A stretch of DNA of 64,000 nt from Chryseobacterium indologenes (GCF_002025665.1 NZ_CP018786.1:310001-374000), one strand, 5' to 3'. Shown: positions 52,377 through 63,122, counted from the stretch's first letter. Made by a program: numbers and translations. The notes: generated by a model from the letters alone, not told the origin.

Positions 52377-53873
52377 TTAATCTTCAATCCAGCTTTGAGC
52401 GCTTTTTACAGCTTTCTTCCAGAAATGGGTCATTTTATCCACCTGTTCTCTGTTTAATTGAGGATGGAAATCTTTGTCTACAATCCATTGCTCCTGGATT
52501 TCGTCTATGCTTTTCCAGTATCCTACTGCAAGTCCTGCAAGGTAGGCTGCTCCAAGAGCGGTAGTTTCCAATGTCTTTGGTCTTGTTATTTTAAATCCAA
52601 ATAAGTCAGACTGGATCTGCATCAGAAGATCACTTGCAGAAGCACCACCGTCTACTCTTAATTCAAGACTTGCTCTTCCGGAATCAGCTTCCATAGCTTT
52701 TACAATATCATAAACCTGAAATGCAATTCCTTCCAGGGTTGCTCTTGCGATGTGTGCATCAGTAGTTCCACGTGTAATTCCTACAATTGTTCCACGGGCA
52801 TATTGATCCCAGTATGGAGCACCAAGACCAGTTAATGCAGGAACAAAATAAACGCCTCCATTATCTTCTACAGAAGCGGCCAATTCATTCACCTGATCAG
52901 AAGAATGAATAAGCTTAAGACCATCTCTTAGCCACTGAATAGCGGCACCTCCTACGAATACACTTCCTTCAAGAGCGTAATTCACTTCTCCATTGATTTT
53001 CCAGGCTACAGTTGTAAGAAGGTTGTTCTTAGAAGAAACAGCTTCTGTTCCTGTGTTCATTAATAAGAAGCATCCTGTGCCGTAAGTGTTTTTTACCATT
53101 CCCGGAGTGGTACACATCTGTCCGAATAAAGCAGCTTGCTGGTCACCAGCAATACCCGCGATTGGAATTTTGGTAGAGAATAGGGTAGTAGCCGTTTCTC
53201 CGTATATTTCACTGCTTTGTTTAACTTCAGGAAGAATGTTTTTAGGAATGTCAAATAATTCTAATAAATCATTATCCCATTCTAAAGTATGAATATTAAG
53301 AAGCATTGTTCTGCTGGCGTTGGAAACATCAGTGATAAACATTTTTCCGCGGGTCAGTTTCCATACAAGCCATGTATCAACAGTTCCGAAACATAATTTT
53401 CCTTCTTCGGCTTTCTGTCTTGCTTCTTCTACGTTATCAAGAATCCATTTCAGTTTAGTTGCTGAAAAGTAAGCATCCAGAACCAGTCCTGTTTTTTCTT
53501 TGATCGTTTCTGCATGTCCCTGATCTTTCAGTTCGTCGCAGTATTTTGAAGTTCTTCGGTCCTGCCATACAATAGCATTGTAGATAGGTTCACCGGTTTC
53601 CTTATCCCAAACAATGGTAGTTTCACGTTGGTTGGTAATTCCGATAGCGGCAACTTCCAATCCGGAGATTCCTGCCTTTGCTATAATTTCTGCTGCTACG
53701 GAGATCTGTGAAGACCAGATTTCGTTTGGATCGTGCTCTACCCAGCCTGGGGTAGGGAATATTTGTCTGAAATCTTTTTGAGATACATATTCTATTTCTC
53801 CACTATGGTTGAAGAGAATCGCTCTGGAGGAAGTTGTTCCCTGATCTAGAGCGAGGATAAGCTTTTCATTCAT
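52377..53873 (-). CDS. glpK: Glycerol kinase
   Basis: A 498-residue FGGY kinase that phosphorylates glycerol to glycerol 3-phosphate with [17 protein letters not shown] at the N-terminus, [38 protein letters not shown] and the C-terminal [15 protein letters not shown] are family marks. Full length. It is 10 bases after glpD and 23 before glpF. Confidence 0.97.
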   Translation of the reverse strand: MNEKLILALDQGTTSSRAILFNHSGEIEYVSQKDFRQIFPTPGWVEHDPNEIWSSQISVAAEIIAKAGISGLEVAAIGITNQRETTIVWDKETGEPIYNAIVWQDRRTSKYCDELKDQGHAETIKEKTGLVLDAYFSATKLKWILDNVEEARQKAEEGKLCFGTVDTWLVWKLTRGKMFITDVSNASRTMLLNIHTLEWDNDLLELFDIPKNILPEVKQSSEIYGETATTLFSTKIPIAGIAGDQQAALFGQMCTTPGMVKNTYGTGCFLLMNTGTEAVSSKNNLLTTVAWKINGEVNYALEGSVFVGGAAIQWLRDGLKLIHSSDQVNELAASVEDNGGVYFVPALTGLGAPYWDQYARGTIVGITRGTTDAHIARATLEGIAFQVYDIVKAMEADSGRASLELRVDGGASASDLLMQIQSDLFGFKITRPKTLETTALGAAYLAGLAVGYWKSIDEIQEQWIVDKDFHPQLNREQVDKMTHFWKKAVKSAQSWIED

Positions 53874-53883
53874 GTATATAGTG

Positions 53884-55482
53884 CTAATTTAGGTTGATAA
53901 CTTTAGGTGAGTAAGGCGTTAATAAATACCCTCTTGCTAATTCAATGAATTCATTTTCCTGTTGCTGAGCCCATTCTTCAGAATATCCTTTTTCTTCAGC
54001 GATGATTCTTGCTACGTTATGCGCGCTGTCTATAGCAGCCCTGGCATCCAGAAATAATAAACGTACTCTTCTTGCCAGAATATCTTCTATGGTTTCTGCC
54101 ATTTCAGCTCTTACAGCCCATACTACTTCTGCTACAGTGAAAGGGTGATCCGGATGGATCTTCTGAGCGTAACGAGGATTGCTTTGTTGCAAGGCTTTGA
54201 TAGCAGGAATATCAGATCCGTAAACGTATAGGTGGTTGGTTCTGTCTACTTGTTCGGGTTTTACATTTCCATGGATAGAAAGGTGTTCCGTTTTAGATAG
54301 ACTATTTCCCAACCTGTGAACTTTCATTGCTTCGTCTACGGTGTCCTCTGCCATTTTACGGTAGGTGGTCCATTTTCCTCCGATAATAGAAACTAATCCG
54401 GTTTCTGAAGTAATAACTTTATGGCTTCGGGAAACCTCTTTGGTGCTTTTGCTTCCATCTTTAGGAGCGGCAAGCGGACGAAGACCTGCGAAAACTGATT
54501 TTACATCTTCACGCGTTGGCTTTTTAGCCAAATATTGTCTTGCTGTATTTAAAACAAAGCTGATCTCTTCTTCCAGTGCACGAGGCTCAAAGCTTTCGTC
54601 CTTCAAAAGAGTATCGGTAGTTCCTACCAAGGCTCTGTCATGCCATGGCACAACAAATAAAACTCTTCCGTCTGATGTTTTAGGAATCATGATGGCATCA
54701 TCGCTTTTCAGGAAGGATTTATCCAGAACAAGGTGAATTCCCTGGCTTGGTACCACAAGTTTACCATGCTTAGGGTTGTTCATATTAAGAATATCATTCG
54801 TAAATACACCAGTTGCGTTGATCACTACTTTACCCTGTATCTGATATTGTTGTTTGGAAAACTGGTCTTCTGCAACTACACCTATTACTTTATCAGAATC
54901 ATCTTTCAAAAGATTGATCACTTTCACATAGTTAACAGCACTTCCCCCTTTTTCAATGATCGTTTGGGTAAGGTTAATGGCAAGTCTGGCATCGTCAAAC
55001 TGTCCATCCTGGTAAACAACACCACTCATTAAGTGATTTTGTTCAATAGTAGGAAGCTTTTCAACTGTTTTCGATTTGCTGATGTATTTCGTTTTACCCA
55101 GGCTTAGTTTTCCCGCAAGGAAATCATAAACAGATAAACCTATCTTATAGTAGATTCCTCCCCACCAAGTGTAGTTCGGGATAATGAAAGACTGATTTTT
55201 TACGATATGAGCTGCGTTCTTTGCTAATAATCCTCTTTCCTTTAATGCTTCTTTTACCAATCCGACATCTCCCTGAGCGAGATATCTAACTCCGCCGTGT
55301 ACCAATTTGGTACTTCTGCTGGATGTTGCTTTTGCGAAGTCATGAGATTCAAGCAATAAAGTTTTGAATCCTCTGCTTACTGCATCTAATGCTGAACCTA
55401 AACCACTGGCTCCTCCTCCTATGACAATAAAGTCCCATTCTTTTACATTGGTTAACTTACTGAGTTCTTTGTTTCGTTTCAT
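53884..55482 (-). CDS. glpD: Aerobic glycerol-3-phosphate dehydrogenase
   Basis: A 532-residue FAD enzyme at the inner membrane that oxidises glycerol 3-phosphate to dihydroxyacetone phosphate and reduces quinone. The Rossmann motif [20 protein letters not shown] is at the N-terminus, followed by [15 protein letters not shown]; the C-terminal DAO_C domain is present. First gene of glpD-glpK-glpF-porin. Its start codon region contains one of three candidate GlpR sites. Confidence 0.97.
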   Translation of the reverse strand: MKRNKELSKLTNVKEWDFIVIGGGASGLGSALDAVSRGFKTLLLESHDFAKATSSRSTKLVHGGVRYLAQGDVGLVKEALKERGLLAKNAAHIVKNQSFIIPNYTWWGGIYYKIGLSVYDFLAGKLSLGKTKYISKSKTVEKLPTIEQNHLMSGVVYQDGQFDDARLAINLTQTIIEKGGSAVNYVKVINLLKDDSDKVIGVVAEDQFSKQQYQIQGKVVINATGVFTNDILNMNNPKHGKLVVPSQGIHLVLDKSFLKSDDAIMIPKTSDGRVLFVVPWHDRALVGTTDTLLKDESFEPRALEEEISFVLNTARQYLAKKPTREDVKSVFAGLRPLAAPKDGSKSTKEVSRSHKVITSETGLVSIIGGKWTTYRKMAEDTVDEAMKVHRLGNSLSKTEHLSIHGNVKPEQVDRTNHLYVYGSDIPAIKALQQSNPRYAQKIHPDHPFTVAEVVWAVRAEMAETIEDILARRVRLLFLDARAAIDSAHNVARIIAEEKGYSEEWAQQQENEFIELARGYLLTPYSPKVINLN

Positions 55483-55506
55483 AAATGTTTCGTTTATGTT
55501 TCGTTT
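55470..55506. promoter_or_regulatory. Three direct TGTTTCGTTT repeats, candidate GlpR operators
   Basis: Exact copies of TGTTTCGTTT start at 55470, 55486 and 55497. The first overlaps codons 2-5 of glpD and the others lie just upstream, in the 77-base gap to the divergent glpR. Placement fits repression of glpD and self-control of glpR; the half-site recalls the TTCG core of E. coli GlpR sites. Confidence 0.55.
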
Positions 55507-55559
55507 TCAAATATATAAATTAAAAATGAAAGCAAAAAGAAAATAAATGAAATTTTAAG

Positions 55560-56363
55560 ATGTCGAAAAAAAACGGTATTTTTGATGAAACGAATAAAAT
55601 GGAAAAGCTATTACCAAGGCAGGATGAAATACTTAAAGAGCTTGATGAGAAAGGACATGTACTTGTTCAGGATCTATGTGAAAAGCTCAGTGTTTCTTCA
55701 GTTACGATTCGAAAGGATCTGAACTATCTCGAAAGCCTGGGACTTCTTTTTAGAAATCACGGAGGAGCGAGTAAGCAGGTAAGATATGCTTATGAGAAAA
55801 ATGTAGGGGAGAAAGAAAGCATCAATGTGGAAGCGAAACAGATTATTGCCAAAGCAGCATTGTCATTGATTCAGGAAAACGACTGTATTATACTGGCGTC
55901 CGGAACAACAATGCATTATCTTGCCAGAATGCTGATGAATTTTGGGCCACTTACGGTATTAACCTCTTCTTTACGGGTGGCTATTGAACTTTGTAATAAT
56001 CCTAACATTAATATTATACAGTTGGGAGGCGAGGTAAGAAAAAGCTCTACTTCTATAGTGGGTTCTATTTCAGAAGGAATTCTAAAACAGTTTTCATGTA
56101 ATAAACTTTTTCTGGGCGTAGATGGAATTGATCCTGAGTTTGGAATCAGTACCTCCAATGCTGCAGAAGCTCATTTGAATCAGATTATGATGGAGTGTGC
56201 GGATCAGACGGTGATTCTTGCAGATTCTTCCAAATTAAATAAAAAAGGATTTGGAAAGATTGCAGGTTTAGATCAGGTGGACTATCTTATTACGGATAGT
56301 GGTATTTGTGCTGAGGACAGGGCTGGACTGGAAGAAGTGGGTGTGAAGGTAATGGCTCAATAA
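55560..56363 (+). CDS. glpR: DeoR family regulator, probable GlpR
   Basis: A 267-residue regulator. The N-terminal HTH (about 20-70) has RQDEILKELDEKGHVLVQDLCEKLSVSSVTIRKDLNYLESLGLLFRNHGGA, the DeoR signature. The C-terminal sugar-phosphate sensor domain (about 90-250) has LASGTTMHYLARML, LGGEVRK and LADSSKLNKKGF. It is divergent from the glycerol operon, so it most likely represses glpDKF and is released by glycerol 3-phosphate. The inducer is inferred. Met14 (MEKLLPRQ) is an alternative start. Confidence 0.88.
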   Translation: MSKKNGIFDETNKMEKLLPRQDEILKELDEKGHVLVQDLCEKLSVSSVTIRKDLNYLESLGLLFRNHGGASKQVRYAYEKNVGEKESINVEAKQIIAKAALSLIQENDCIILASGTTMHYLARMLMNFGPLTVLTSSLRVAIELCNNPNINIIQLGGEVRKSSTSIVGSISEGILKQFSCNKLFLGVDGIDPEFGISTSNAAEAHLNQIMMECADQTVILADSSKLNKKGFGKIAGLDQVDYLITDSGICAEDRAGLEEVGVKVMAQ

Positions 56364-56476
56364 GGTCTTCATCTTAATTTCTTTTTAAAAATCAAAATAA
56401 ATCTTTGGGAAATTGGTTCTGAATTTTTTTAAAATCATCTAATTGATTAAAAATCAAAATATTTTAGTCGAAATAT

Positions 56477-56506
56477 TTGTCAGTTACAAAATTATTCATA
56501 CATTTG
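56477..56506 (+). promoter_or_regulatory. Consensus promoter of the rplC operon
   Basis: TTG (56477-56479), 19 bases, TACATTTG (56499-56506). It leaves a leader of about 100 bases before rplC, long enough for regulatory structure; no known leader motif recognised. Upstream 56364-56476 shows nothing. Confidence 0.88.
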
Positions 56507-56612
56507 CACACTCATTTTAGGGGCGTAGTATGCCTATATCAAAAGTAGAAATTACTTCAGACTTCCGAAAAATGGGGATAAATAAAGGATAAATTTTATT
56601 ATAATATAAACA

Positions 56613-57236
56613 ATGTCAGGTATTATTGGTAAAAAAATCGGTATGACGTCTTTGTTTAACGAAGAAGGAAAAAACATTCCTTGTACAGTTATTCAAGCTG
56701 GTCCATGCTCGATTTTACAGGTCAGAACCTTAGAAAACGACGGTTATACAGCTGTTCAGTTAGGTTTCGATGACAAGAGTGAGAAGAACGTTGGTAAAGC
56801 GTTAGCTGGCCATTTTAAAAAGGCTGGTTCTGCTCCTAAAGCTAAATTGGTAGAATTCCACGTAGGATTTGCTGATGCTAAAATAGGAGAAGAAGTAAAA
56901 GTTGATCTATTCGCTGAAGGTGAATATGTTGACGTAACAGGAACTTCAAAAGGTAAAGGCTTCCAGGGTGTTGTTAAGAGACACGGATTTGGAGGTGTAA
57001 TGCAGGCAACTCATGGTCAGCACAACAGACTTAGAGCTCCAGGTTCTATCGGTGCTGGTTCAGACCCTTCAAGAGTATTCAAAGGGATGAGAATGGCTGG
57101 AAGAATGGGAGGTAAGCAGGTAACTGTTCAAAACCTTCAAGTGTTAAAAGTTGATCAAGAACAAAATCTTTTAGTAGTAAAAGGTGCTGTTCCGGGAGCT
57201 AAAAATTCTTATGTAATTATCAGAAAATGGAACTAG
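56613..57236 (+). CDS. rplC: 50S ribosomal protein L3
   Basis: 207 residues. [38 protein letters not shown] (with the Gln methylated in E. coli, GHG-type loop nearby) and [16 protein letters not shown] are typical. First gene of the second ribosomal transcript; the stop overlaps rplD by 10 bases. Confidence 0.98.
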   Translation: MSGIIGKKIGMTSLFNEEGKNIPCTVIQAGPCSILQVRTLENDGYTAVQLGFDDKSEKNVGKALAGHFKKAGSAPKAKLVEFHVGFADAKIGEEVKVDLFAEGEYVDVTGTSKGKGFQGVVKRHGFGGVMQATHGQHNRLRAPGSIGAGSDPSRVFKGMRMAGRMGGKQVTVQNLQVLKVDQEQNLLVVKGAVPGAKNSYVIIRKWN

Positions 57237-57856
57237 TAGTATTAAATACATCAGGAAAAGAGACCGGAAGAAAAGTAACTCTAGACGAAACAGTATTCGG
57301 AATTGAGCCAAATCAGCACGCGGTTTACTTAGAAGTTAAGCAGTATCTTGCTGCTCAAAGACAAGGTACTCATAAAGCAAAAGAAAGAAGCGAAATTACT
57401 GCTTCTACTAAAAAGCTTAAGAAGCAAAAAGGATCAGGATCTGCTAGATACGGTGATATCAAATCTCCAGTATTCAGAGGTGGAGGTAGAGTATTCGGAC
57501 CAAAACCAAGAGACTACAGATTCAAATTGAACAAAGCTCTTAAGAGATTGGCTAAGAAATCTGTTTTATCTCAAAAAATGAGAGACAACAGCATTAAAGT
57601 TTTAGAAGATGTGAGCTTTGACGCTCCTAAGACTAAAGATTTCATCAATGTATTAAATGCATTGGAACTTAACGGTAAAAAATCTTTATTCGTTCTTCCT
57701 GAAGCTAACAAGAATGTGTATTTATCTTCAAGAAACTTACCTAAAACTAAAGTAATGAACTTCAACGAGATCAGTTCTTACGATTTAGTAAACGCTGGTG
57801 AGATCATTTTCTTCGAAGGTGCAGTTGAAAAATTCCAGGAAAATTTAAAGAAATAA
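57227..57856 (+). CDS. rplD: 50S ribosomal protein L4
   Basis: 209 residues. The exit-tunnel loop [33 protein letters not shown] is intact, at the site where macrolide-resistance changes occur. Overlaps rplC by 10 bases. In E. coli L4 represses its own operon; whether it acts on the 100-base leader here is unknown. Confidence 0.98.
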   Translation: MELVVLNTSGKETGRKVTLDETVFGIEPNQHAVYLEVKQYLAAQRQGTHKAKERSEITASTKKLKKQKGSGSARYGDIKSPVFRGGGRVFGPKPRDYRFKLNKALKRLAKKSVLSQKMRDNSIKVLEDVSFDAPKTKDFINVLNALELNGKKSLFVLPEANKNVYLSSRNLPKTKVMNFNEISSYDLVNAGEIIFFEGAVEKFQENLKK

Positions 57857-57859
57857 ATC

Positions 57860-58150
57860 ATGTCAGTTATTATTAAACCAGTTATTTCAGAAAAGGCTAA
57901 TTACCTTACAGATTTAAGAGGTTCTTATTCTTTCTTAGTTAACCCTAAGGCGAATAAAATCGAGATCAAAAAAGCTGTTGAAGCAGCTTACGGTGTAAAA
58001 GTAGCAGACGTTAACACAATGATTTATGCTCCGAAGGTTTCTTCAAAGTACACTAAAAAAGGTCTTCAAGTAGGAAAGACAAATAAATTGAAAAAAGCGG
58101 TAATCAAACTTGCTGAAGGTGAGGTTATCGATATTTTTGCTGTAAATTAA
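57860..58150 (+). CDS. rplW: 50S ribosomal protein L23
   Basis: 96 residues; located at the tunnel exit, docking site for trigger factor and SRP. VIIKPVISEKANYL and NKIEIKKAVEAAYGVKVADVNT are typical. 3 bases after rplD. Confidence 0.97.
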   Translation: MSVIIKPVISEKANYLTDLRGSYSFLVNPKANKIEIKKAVEAAYGVKVADVNTMIYAPKVSSKYTKKGLQVGKTNKLKKAVIKLAEGEVIDIFAVN

Positions 58151-58172
58151 TTATTAATTATAAATAATAGTA

Positions 58173-58994
58173 ATGTCTGTTAGAAAATTAAAACCTATCA
58201 CCCCGGGACAGAGATTCAGAATTGTAAACAATTTTGAGGAAATTACTACCAACAAACCAGAGAAGTCTCTAACAGTTGGTATTAAAAAGTCAGGTGGACG
58301 TAACCAAACAGGTAAAATGACCATGCGTTACACCGGAGGTGGACACAAAAAGAAATACAGAATTATTGACTTCAAAAGAAACAAAGCAAACGTTGAAGCA
58401 ACTGTAAAATCTGTAGAATACGATCCAAACAGAACTGCATTTATCGCTTTATTAGAGTACGCAGACGGAGAGAAGAGATATATCATCGCTCCAAACGGTA
58501 TCAAAGTTGATCAGAAAGTAGTGTCAGGAGAAAGCGTTGAACCAAACGTAGGTAACGCAATGAAATTGAAAAATATTCCATTGGGTACTGTAATCTCTTG
58601 TGTTGAAATGAAGCCTGGACAAGGTGCAATTTTAGCAAGAAGTGCTGGTTCTTCAGCTCAATTAACTTCTAGAGATGGTAAATATGCAATCATCAAGTTA
58701 CCTTCAGGAGAATCAAGAATGATCCTTACTGAATGTATGGCAATGATTGGTTCTGTTTCCAACTCAGATCACCAATTAACTGTATCAGGTAAGGCTGGTA
58801 GAAGCAGATGGTTAGGTAGAAGACCAAGAACAAGAGCGGTTGTAATGAACCCAGTAGATCACCCAATGGGTGGTGGTGAAGGACGTTCTTCAGGAGGTCA
58901 CCCAAGATCTAGAAACGGTATGCCGTCTAAAGGTTACAAAACTAGAAAGAAAAACAAAGTGTCTAACCGTTACATCGTATCTAAAAGAAAATAA
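58173..58994 (+). CDS. rplB: 50S ribosomal protein L2
   Basis: 273 residues; near the peptidyl-transferase centre. [27 protein letters not shown] and [22 protein letters not shown] (with the conserved His) are intact. Confidence 0.98.
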   Translation: MSVRKLKPITPGQRFRIVNNFEEITTNKPEKSLTVGIKKSGGRNQTGKMTMRYTGGGHKKKYRIIDFKRNKANVEATVKSVEYDPNRTAFIALLEYADGEKRYIIAPNGIKVDQKVVSGESVEPNVGNAMKLKNIPLGTVISCVEMKPGQGAILARSAGSSAQLTSRDGKYAIIKLPSGESRMILTECMAMIGSVSNSDHQLTVSGKAGRSRWLGRRPRTRAVVMNPVDHPMGGGEGRSSGGHPRSRNGMPSKGYKTRKKNKVSNRYIVSKRK

Positions 58995-58996
58995 TT

Positions 58997-59275
58997 ATGG
59001 CAAGATCACTTAAGAAAGGACCGTTCATTCATCATACTTTAGATAAGAAGGTTCAGGCAAATATAGAGTCTGGTAAGAAGACAGTTATCAAAACTTGGTC
59101 TAGAGCATCTATGATCTCTCCGGACTTCGTAGGACAAACTATTGCTGTACACAACGGGAAATCTTTTATCCCAGTTTATGTTACAGAAAACATGGTTGGT
59201 CACAAGTTAGGCGAATTTTCTCCAACAAGATCTTTCAGAGGTCATGGTGGTAACAAAAACAAAGGAAGCAGATAA
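58997..59275 (+). CDS. rpsS: 30S ribosomal protein S19
   Basis: 92 residues; binds 16S rRNA with S13. [43 protein letters not shown] and [14 protein letters not shown] are typical. 2 bases after rplB. Confidence 0.98.
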   Translation: MARSLKKGPFIHHTLDKKVQANIESGKKTVIKTWSRASMISPDFVGQTIAVHNGKSFIPVYVTENMVGHKLGEFSPTRSFRGHGGNKNKGSR

Positions 59276-59277
59276 TC

Positions 59278-59676
59278 ATGGGATCAAGAAAACAAGATAG
59301 TTCAATCGCAAGAAAAGAAGCTAACAAAGACGTTGTAAAAGCTTCATTAAATAATTGCCCGTCTTCTCCAAGAAAAATGAGATTAGTTGCTGATATCATT
59401 AGAGGAGAGCAGGTAGACAAAGCACTTTATATCCTAAAATATTCTAAGAAGGATGCTTCTAACAAGTTAGAGAAATTACTTCTTTCTGCTATGGCTAACT
59501 GGCAAGTGAAAAACGAAGGTGCTGACATCGAGGAAGCAAACCTTATCGTTAAAGAAATATTTGTGGATAGTGCAAGACAATTGAAGAGACTAAGACCAGC
59601 TCCACAAGGTAGAGGGTATAGAATCAGAAAAAGATCTAACCACGTTACATTAATCTTAGGTAACAAAGAAAATTAA
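59278..59676 (+). CDS. rplV: 50S ribosomal protein L22
   Basis: 132 residues; its beta-hairpin ([24 protein letters not shown]) lines the exit tunnel. The N-terminal extension of about 20 residues ([19 protein letters not shown]) is longer than in E. coli. 2 bases after rpsS. Confidence 0.97.
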   Translation: MGSRKQDSSIARKEANKDVVKASLNNCPSSPRKMRLVADIIRGEQVDKALYILKYSKKDASNKLEKLLLSAMANWQVKNEGADIEEANLIVKEIFVDSARQLKRLRPAPQGRGYRIRKRSNHVTLILGNKEN

Positions 59677-59683
59677 TCAAGGT

Positions 59684-60433
59684 ATGGGACAGAAGACAAA
59701 TCCAATTGGTAATAGATTAGGTATCATCAGAGGATGGGATTCTAACTGGTTTGGTGGAAACGATTATGGAGACAGAATCGCTGAAGACTACAAAATCAGA
59801 AGATACCTTGAGGCTAGATTATCTAAAGGTGGTATTTCAAAAATCTATATTGAAAGAACACTTAAATTAGTAACAGTTACAATCACTACTGCTAGACCGG
59901 GACTTATCATCGGTAAAGGAGGTCAGGAAGTTGATAAATTGAAAGAAGAATTGAAGAAACTTACAGGTAAGGATATTCAAATCAATATTTTCGAAATCAA
60001 AAGACCTGAATTAGATGCTGTACTAGTTGCTGATAGTATTTCTAAGCAAATTGAAAACAGAATTTCTTACAGAAGAGCTGTTAAAATGGCAATGGCAAGT
60101 ACTATGAGAATGGGTGCTGAAGGTATCAAAGTTCAAATCTCTGGTAGATTGAACGGGGCTGAAATGGCAAGATCAGAATCTTTCAAAGAAGGAAGAATTC
60201 CATTGTCAACTTTCAGAGCTGATATCGATTACCACTGGGCAGAAGCTCACACTACTTACGGTAGACTAGGAGTTAAAGTTTGGATCATGAAAGGTGAAGT
60301 TTACGGTAAAAGAGAACTTTCTCCACTAGTGGGACAACAGAAAAAAGGAGGTCAGTCAGACAGAGGAAACAGAGGAGGAGACAGAGACAACAGAAGACCT
60401 AGAAAAAACAACAACAATAACAATAATAATTAA
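59684..60433 (+). CDS. rpsC: 30S ribosomal protein S3
   Basis: 249 residues; mRNA entry protein with a KH domain ([20 protein letters not shown]). The C-terminus after about 222 has a Gly/Arg/Asp-rich tail that ends in eight Asn, encoded by AAC/AAT triplets at 60410-60433. The Asn run is unusual and may vary in length. Followed by a 98-base gap. Confidence 0.97.
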   Translation: MGQKTNPIGNRLGIIRGWDSNWFGGNDYGDRIAEDYKIRRYLEARLSKGGISKIYIERTLKLVTVTITTARPGLIIGKGGQEVDKLKEELKKLTGKDIQINIFEIKRPELDAVLVADSISKQIENRISYRRAVKMAMASTMRMGAEGIKVQISGRLNGAEMARSESFKEGRIPLSTFRADIDYHWAEAHTTYGRLGVKVWIMKGEVYGKRELSPLVGQQKKGGQSDRGNRGGDRDNRRPRKNNNNNNNN

Positions 60434-60492
60434 AATTTTAGATTAGAAATTTTGAATTTTAAATTACCGTTACTTTTTTAAAATTAAAAAAA

Positions 60493-60520
60493 ATCTAAAA
60501 TCTAAAATCTAAAATCTAAA
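60493..60520. repeat. 7-bp tandem repeat in the rpsC-rplP gap
   Basis: ATCTAAA is repeated four times. Part of it can pair with TTTTAGATT at about 60437-60445, so the gap may fold. It is placed inside the ribosomal transcript. Confidence 0.85.
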
Positions 60521-60531
60521 ATTTAGAAATT

Positions 60532-60957
60532 ATGTTACAACCAAAAAGAACCAAATTCCGTAGAGTTCACAAGATGAAGATGAAGGGGAATGCCCAAAGA
60601 GGTAGTCAACTTGCTTACGGAACTTTTGGGATCAAAGCAACGGAAGGAGCTTGGATCACTGCAAGACAGATTGAAGCAGCTCGTATCGCTGCGACAAGAT
60701 ATATGAAGAGAGAAGGTCAACTATGGATCAAAATCTTCCCAGACAAGCCAATTACTAAGAAACCAGCGGAAGTACGTATGGGTAAAGGTAAGGGTGCTGT
60801 TGAATATTGGGTAGCTGTAGTAAAACCAGGTAAAATTATGTTCGAAGTTGGAGGAGTTCCTTACGAAATTGCGAAAGAAGCTCTTAGACTTGCTGCACAA
60901 AAATTACCAGTAGTTACTAAATTCATCGTTGCTAACGATTTTGTTAAACCTCTATAA
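60532..60957 (+). CDS. rplP: 50S ribosomal protein L16
   Basis: 141 residues; helps shape the A site. [19 protein letters not shown] and [25 protein letters not shown] are typical. Begins after the repeat-containing gap. Confidence 0.98.
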   Translation: MLQPKRTKFRRVHKMKMKGNAQRGSQLAYGTFGIKATEGAWITARQIEAARIAATRYMKREGQLWIKIFPDKPITKKPAEVRMGKGKGAVEYWVAVVKPGKIMFEVGGVPYEIAKEALRLAAQKLPVVTKFIVANDFVKPL

Positions 60958-60969
60958 TCTTTGAATACA

Positions 60970-61155
60970 ATGAAAAATGCTGATATTAAAAATTTAAGCG
61001 CGGGTGATATTCAAGCTCAATTAACTGAAGCAAAAGCTCAATATTCTAAATTGAAATTGGCTCATGCAATCAGCCCAATTGAAAACCCGATTCAAATCAG
61101 AGATTTGAGAAAAACAATCGCAAGACTAAACACTGAGTTAACTAACAAACAATAA
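60970..61155 (+). CDS. rpmC: 50S ribosomal protein L29
   Basis: 61 residues from the ATG at 60970 (MKNADIKNLSAGDIQAQL). An in-frame TTG at 60961 would add three residues and is less likely. NPIQIRDLRKTIARLNTEL is the L29 signature. Confidence 0.95.
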   Translation: MKNADIKNLSAGDIQAQLTEAKAQYSKLKLAHAISPIENPIQIRDLRKTIARLNTELTNKQ

Positions 61156-61167
61156 TTTCATTTTACA

Positions 61168-61422
61168 ATGGATAGAAATTTAAGAAAAGAAAGAATCGGA
61201 GTGGTTTCCAGCAATAAAATGGAAAAAACTATTGTTGTTAGTGAAACTACAAGAGTAAAGCACCCGATGTACGGTAAATTCGTTTTGAAAACGAAAAAAT
61301 ATACTGCACACGACGAGAACAACGAATGCACAGAAGGTGATACAGTTTTGATCCAAGAAACTAGACCTTTGAGCAAGAGCAAGAGATGGAGATTAGTAAG
61401 AATCATTGAAAAAGCTAAGTAA
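61168..61422 (+). CDS. rpsQ: 30S ribosomal protein S17
   Basis: 84 residues; binds 16S rRNA helix 11. [29 protein letters not shown] and [18 protein letters not shown] are typical. Confidence 0.97.
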   Translation: MDRNLRKERIGVVSSNKMEKTIVVSETTRVKHPMYGKFVLKTKKYTAHDENNECTEGDTVLIQETRPLSKSKRWRLVRIIEKAK

Positions 61423-61424
61423 TA

Positions 61425-61793
61425 ATGTTACAAACAGAATCAAGATTAAAAGTTGCTGATAACACAGGTGCTAAAGAAGTACTAGTTATCAGAGTTCTGG
61501 GAGGAACCAGAAGAAGATATGCTTCAGTTGGTGATAAAATCGTTGTTACGATCAAGGATTCTACACCATCTGGAAACGCTAAAAAAGGTCAGGTATCTAA
61601 AGCTGTAGTAGTAAGAACTAAAAAAGCAGTAAGAAGAAAAGATGGTTCATACATCAAATTCGATGACAATGCTTGTGTATTACTAAACGCAGCGGGAGAA
61701 ATGAGAGGAACGCGTGTTTTCGGACCAGTTGCTCGTGAGTTGAGAGACAAAGAATATATGAAAATCATTTCATTAGCTCCTGAAGTACTTTAA
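61425..61793 (+). CDS. rplN: 50S ribosomal protein L14
   Basis: 122 residues; [19 protein letters not shown] and [20 protein letters not shown] are typical. 2 bases after rpsQ. Confidence 0.98.
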   Translation: MLQTESRLKVADNTGAKEVLVIRVLGGTRRRYASVGDKIVVTIKDSTPSGNAKKGQVSKAVVVRTKKAVRRKDGSYIKFDDNACVLLNAAGEMRGTRVFGPVARELRDKEYMKIISLAPEVL

Positions 61794-61814
61794 TTTTAAA
61801 AATTTTTAAAAAAA

Positions 61815-62141
61815 ATGTCAAAGTTAAAAATAAAAAGAGGAGATAACGTAATCATTACTACTGGTAAGAAAGATATCAAAGGTAAGACTGGTGAAGTTAT
61901 TGAAGTGATCAAGAAAGAAGGTAGAGACCCAAGAGTAATCGTTGCAGGACTTAACATCGTTAAAAAACACGTTAAGCCTTCAGCTTCTAATCCTCAAGGA
62001 GGAATTACTGAGAAGGAAGCTTCTATTCATATCTCAAACGTAGCTTTAGTTGGTAAAGACGGAAAAGCTATCAAAATCGGTTACAAAATCGAAGGAGATA
62101 AGAAAGTAAGAATTAACAAAAAAACGGGTGAAACTTTATAA
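61815..62141 (+). CDS. rplX: 50S ribosomal protein L24
   Basis: 108 residues with an N-terminal KOW motif (RGDNVIITTGKKDIKGKTGEV); an assembly-starting protein of the large subunit. Confidence 0.97.
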   Translation: MSKLKIKRGDNVIITTGKKDIKGKTGEVIEVIKKEGRDPRVIVAGLNIVKKHVKPSASNPQGGITEKEASIHISNVALVGKDGKAIKIGYKIEGDKKVRINKKTGETL

Positions 62142-62152
62142 TTTGAATTAAC

Positions 62153-62704
62153 ATGGAATATATAGCAAGACCCAAAAAAGCATATAAAGAGACAATTGTT
62201 CCTGCAATGATGGAAGAATTCGGGTATAAGTCAGTAATGCAAGTACCTAAATTAGAGAAAATCGTTGTATCACAAGGTTTAGGTGATGCTACTGCAGACA
62301 AAAAAATCATTGATTATGCTGTAGAAGAGCTTACAAATATCACAGGTCAAAAAGCTGTTGGTACAATCTCTAAGAAAGACGAAGCTGCTTTCAAATTGAG
62401 AAAAGGTATGCCAGTAGGTGCAAAAGTTACCCTAAGAGGAAACCAAATGTATGAATTCTTAGATAGACTTACTGCTTCTGCTTTGCCTCGTATCAGAGAT
62501 TTCTCTGGAATCAAAGCTGATGGTTTCGATGGTAGAGGTAACTATAACCTAGGTATTACTGAGCAGATTATCTTCCCTGAAATCGTAATTGACAAAGTGA
62601 AAAAAATCCAAGGGATGGACATCACTTTCGTTACTACTGCGAAAACAGATAAAGAAGCTAAAGCATTATTAACTCACTTCGGTTTACCATTTAAAAAGAA
62701 CTAA
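62153..62704 (+). CDS. rplE: 50S ribosomal protein L5
   Basis: 183 residues; binds 5S r[49 protein letters not shown] and [24 protein letters not shown] are typical. Confidence 0.98.
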   Translation: MEYIARPKKAYKETIVPAMMEEFGYKSVMQVPKLEKIVVSQGLGDATADKKIIDYAVEELTNITGQKAVGTISKKDEAAFKLRKGMPVGAKVTLRGNQMYEFLDRLTASALPRIRDFSGIKADGFDGRGNYNLGITEQIIFPEIVIDKVKKIQGMDITFVTTAKTDKEAKALLTHFGLPFKKN

Positions 62705-62707
62705 GAA

Positions 62708-62977
62708 ATGGCTAAAGAATCAATGAAAGCGCGTGAGCGCAAAAGAGAAGCACTAGTTGCTAAATACGCTGCTAAAAGACAAGCTCTTAAAGAAGCTGGT
62801 GATTACGAAGGACTTCAAAAATTGCCTAAAAATGCTTCTCCTGTAAGATTACACAACAGATGTAAACTAACAGGTAGACCAAGAGGATACATGAGAACGT
62901 TTGGTATTTCCAGAGTAACTTTCAGAGAAATGGCAAACAACGGTCTTATCCCAGGTGTAAGAAAAGCTAGTTGGTAA
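62708..62977 (+). CDS. rpsN: 30S ribosomal protein S14 (zinc-free form)
   Basis: 89 residues, the long form. Only one Cys ([20 protein letters not shown]) remains where the zinc-binding form has four, so it needs no zinc. Followed by a 145-base gap with a hairpin. Confidence 0.97.
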   Translation: MAKESMKARERKREALVAKYAAKRQALKEAGDYEGLQKLPKNASPVRLHNRCKLTGRPRGYMRTFGISRVTFREMANNGLIPGVRKASW

Positions 62978-63028
62978 TAATTACTAATTAAAAATCGGGA
63001 CAATTAAGTTGTCAAGATACTAAAGAAT

Positions 63029-63064
63029 AAATATCAGACCGAAGTTTTCTGAAGTCTGATATTT
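63029..63064 (+). terminator. Terminator-like hairpin between rpsN and rpsH
   Basis: An 11-bp stem AATATCAGAC/GTCTGATATT (plus one flanking A-T pair) with a 14-base loop is followed by TTCTCTTC, a modest U-rich tail. It may attenuate or process the transcript in mid-operon. No consensus promoter is visible between it and rpsH. Confidence 0.6.
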
Positions 63065-63122
63065 TTCTCTTCAAGTCTTTTCAATACTGATTGTTCTTTA
63101 ACCAATAATTTATAAAAGAAAA

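Noticed and set aside
60493..60520. Short repeats considered as CRISPR
   Set aside because: Seven-base units directly in tandem without spacers, so a microsatellite; no cas genes anywhere.
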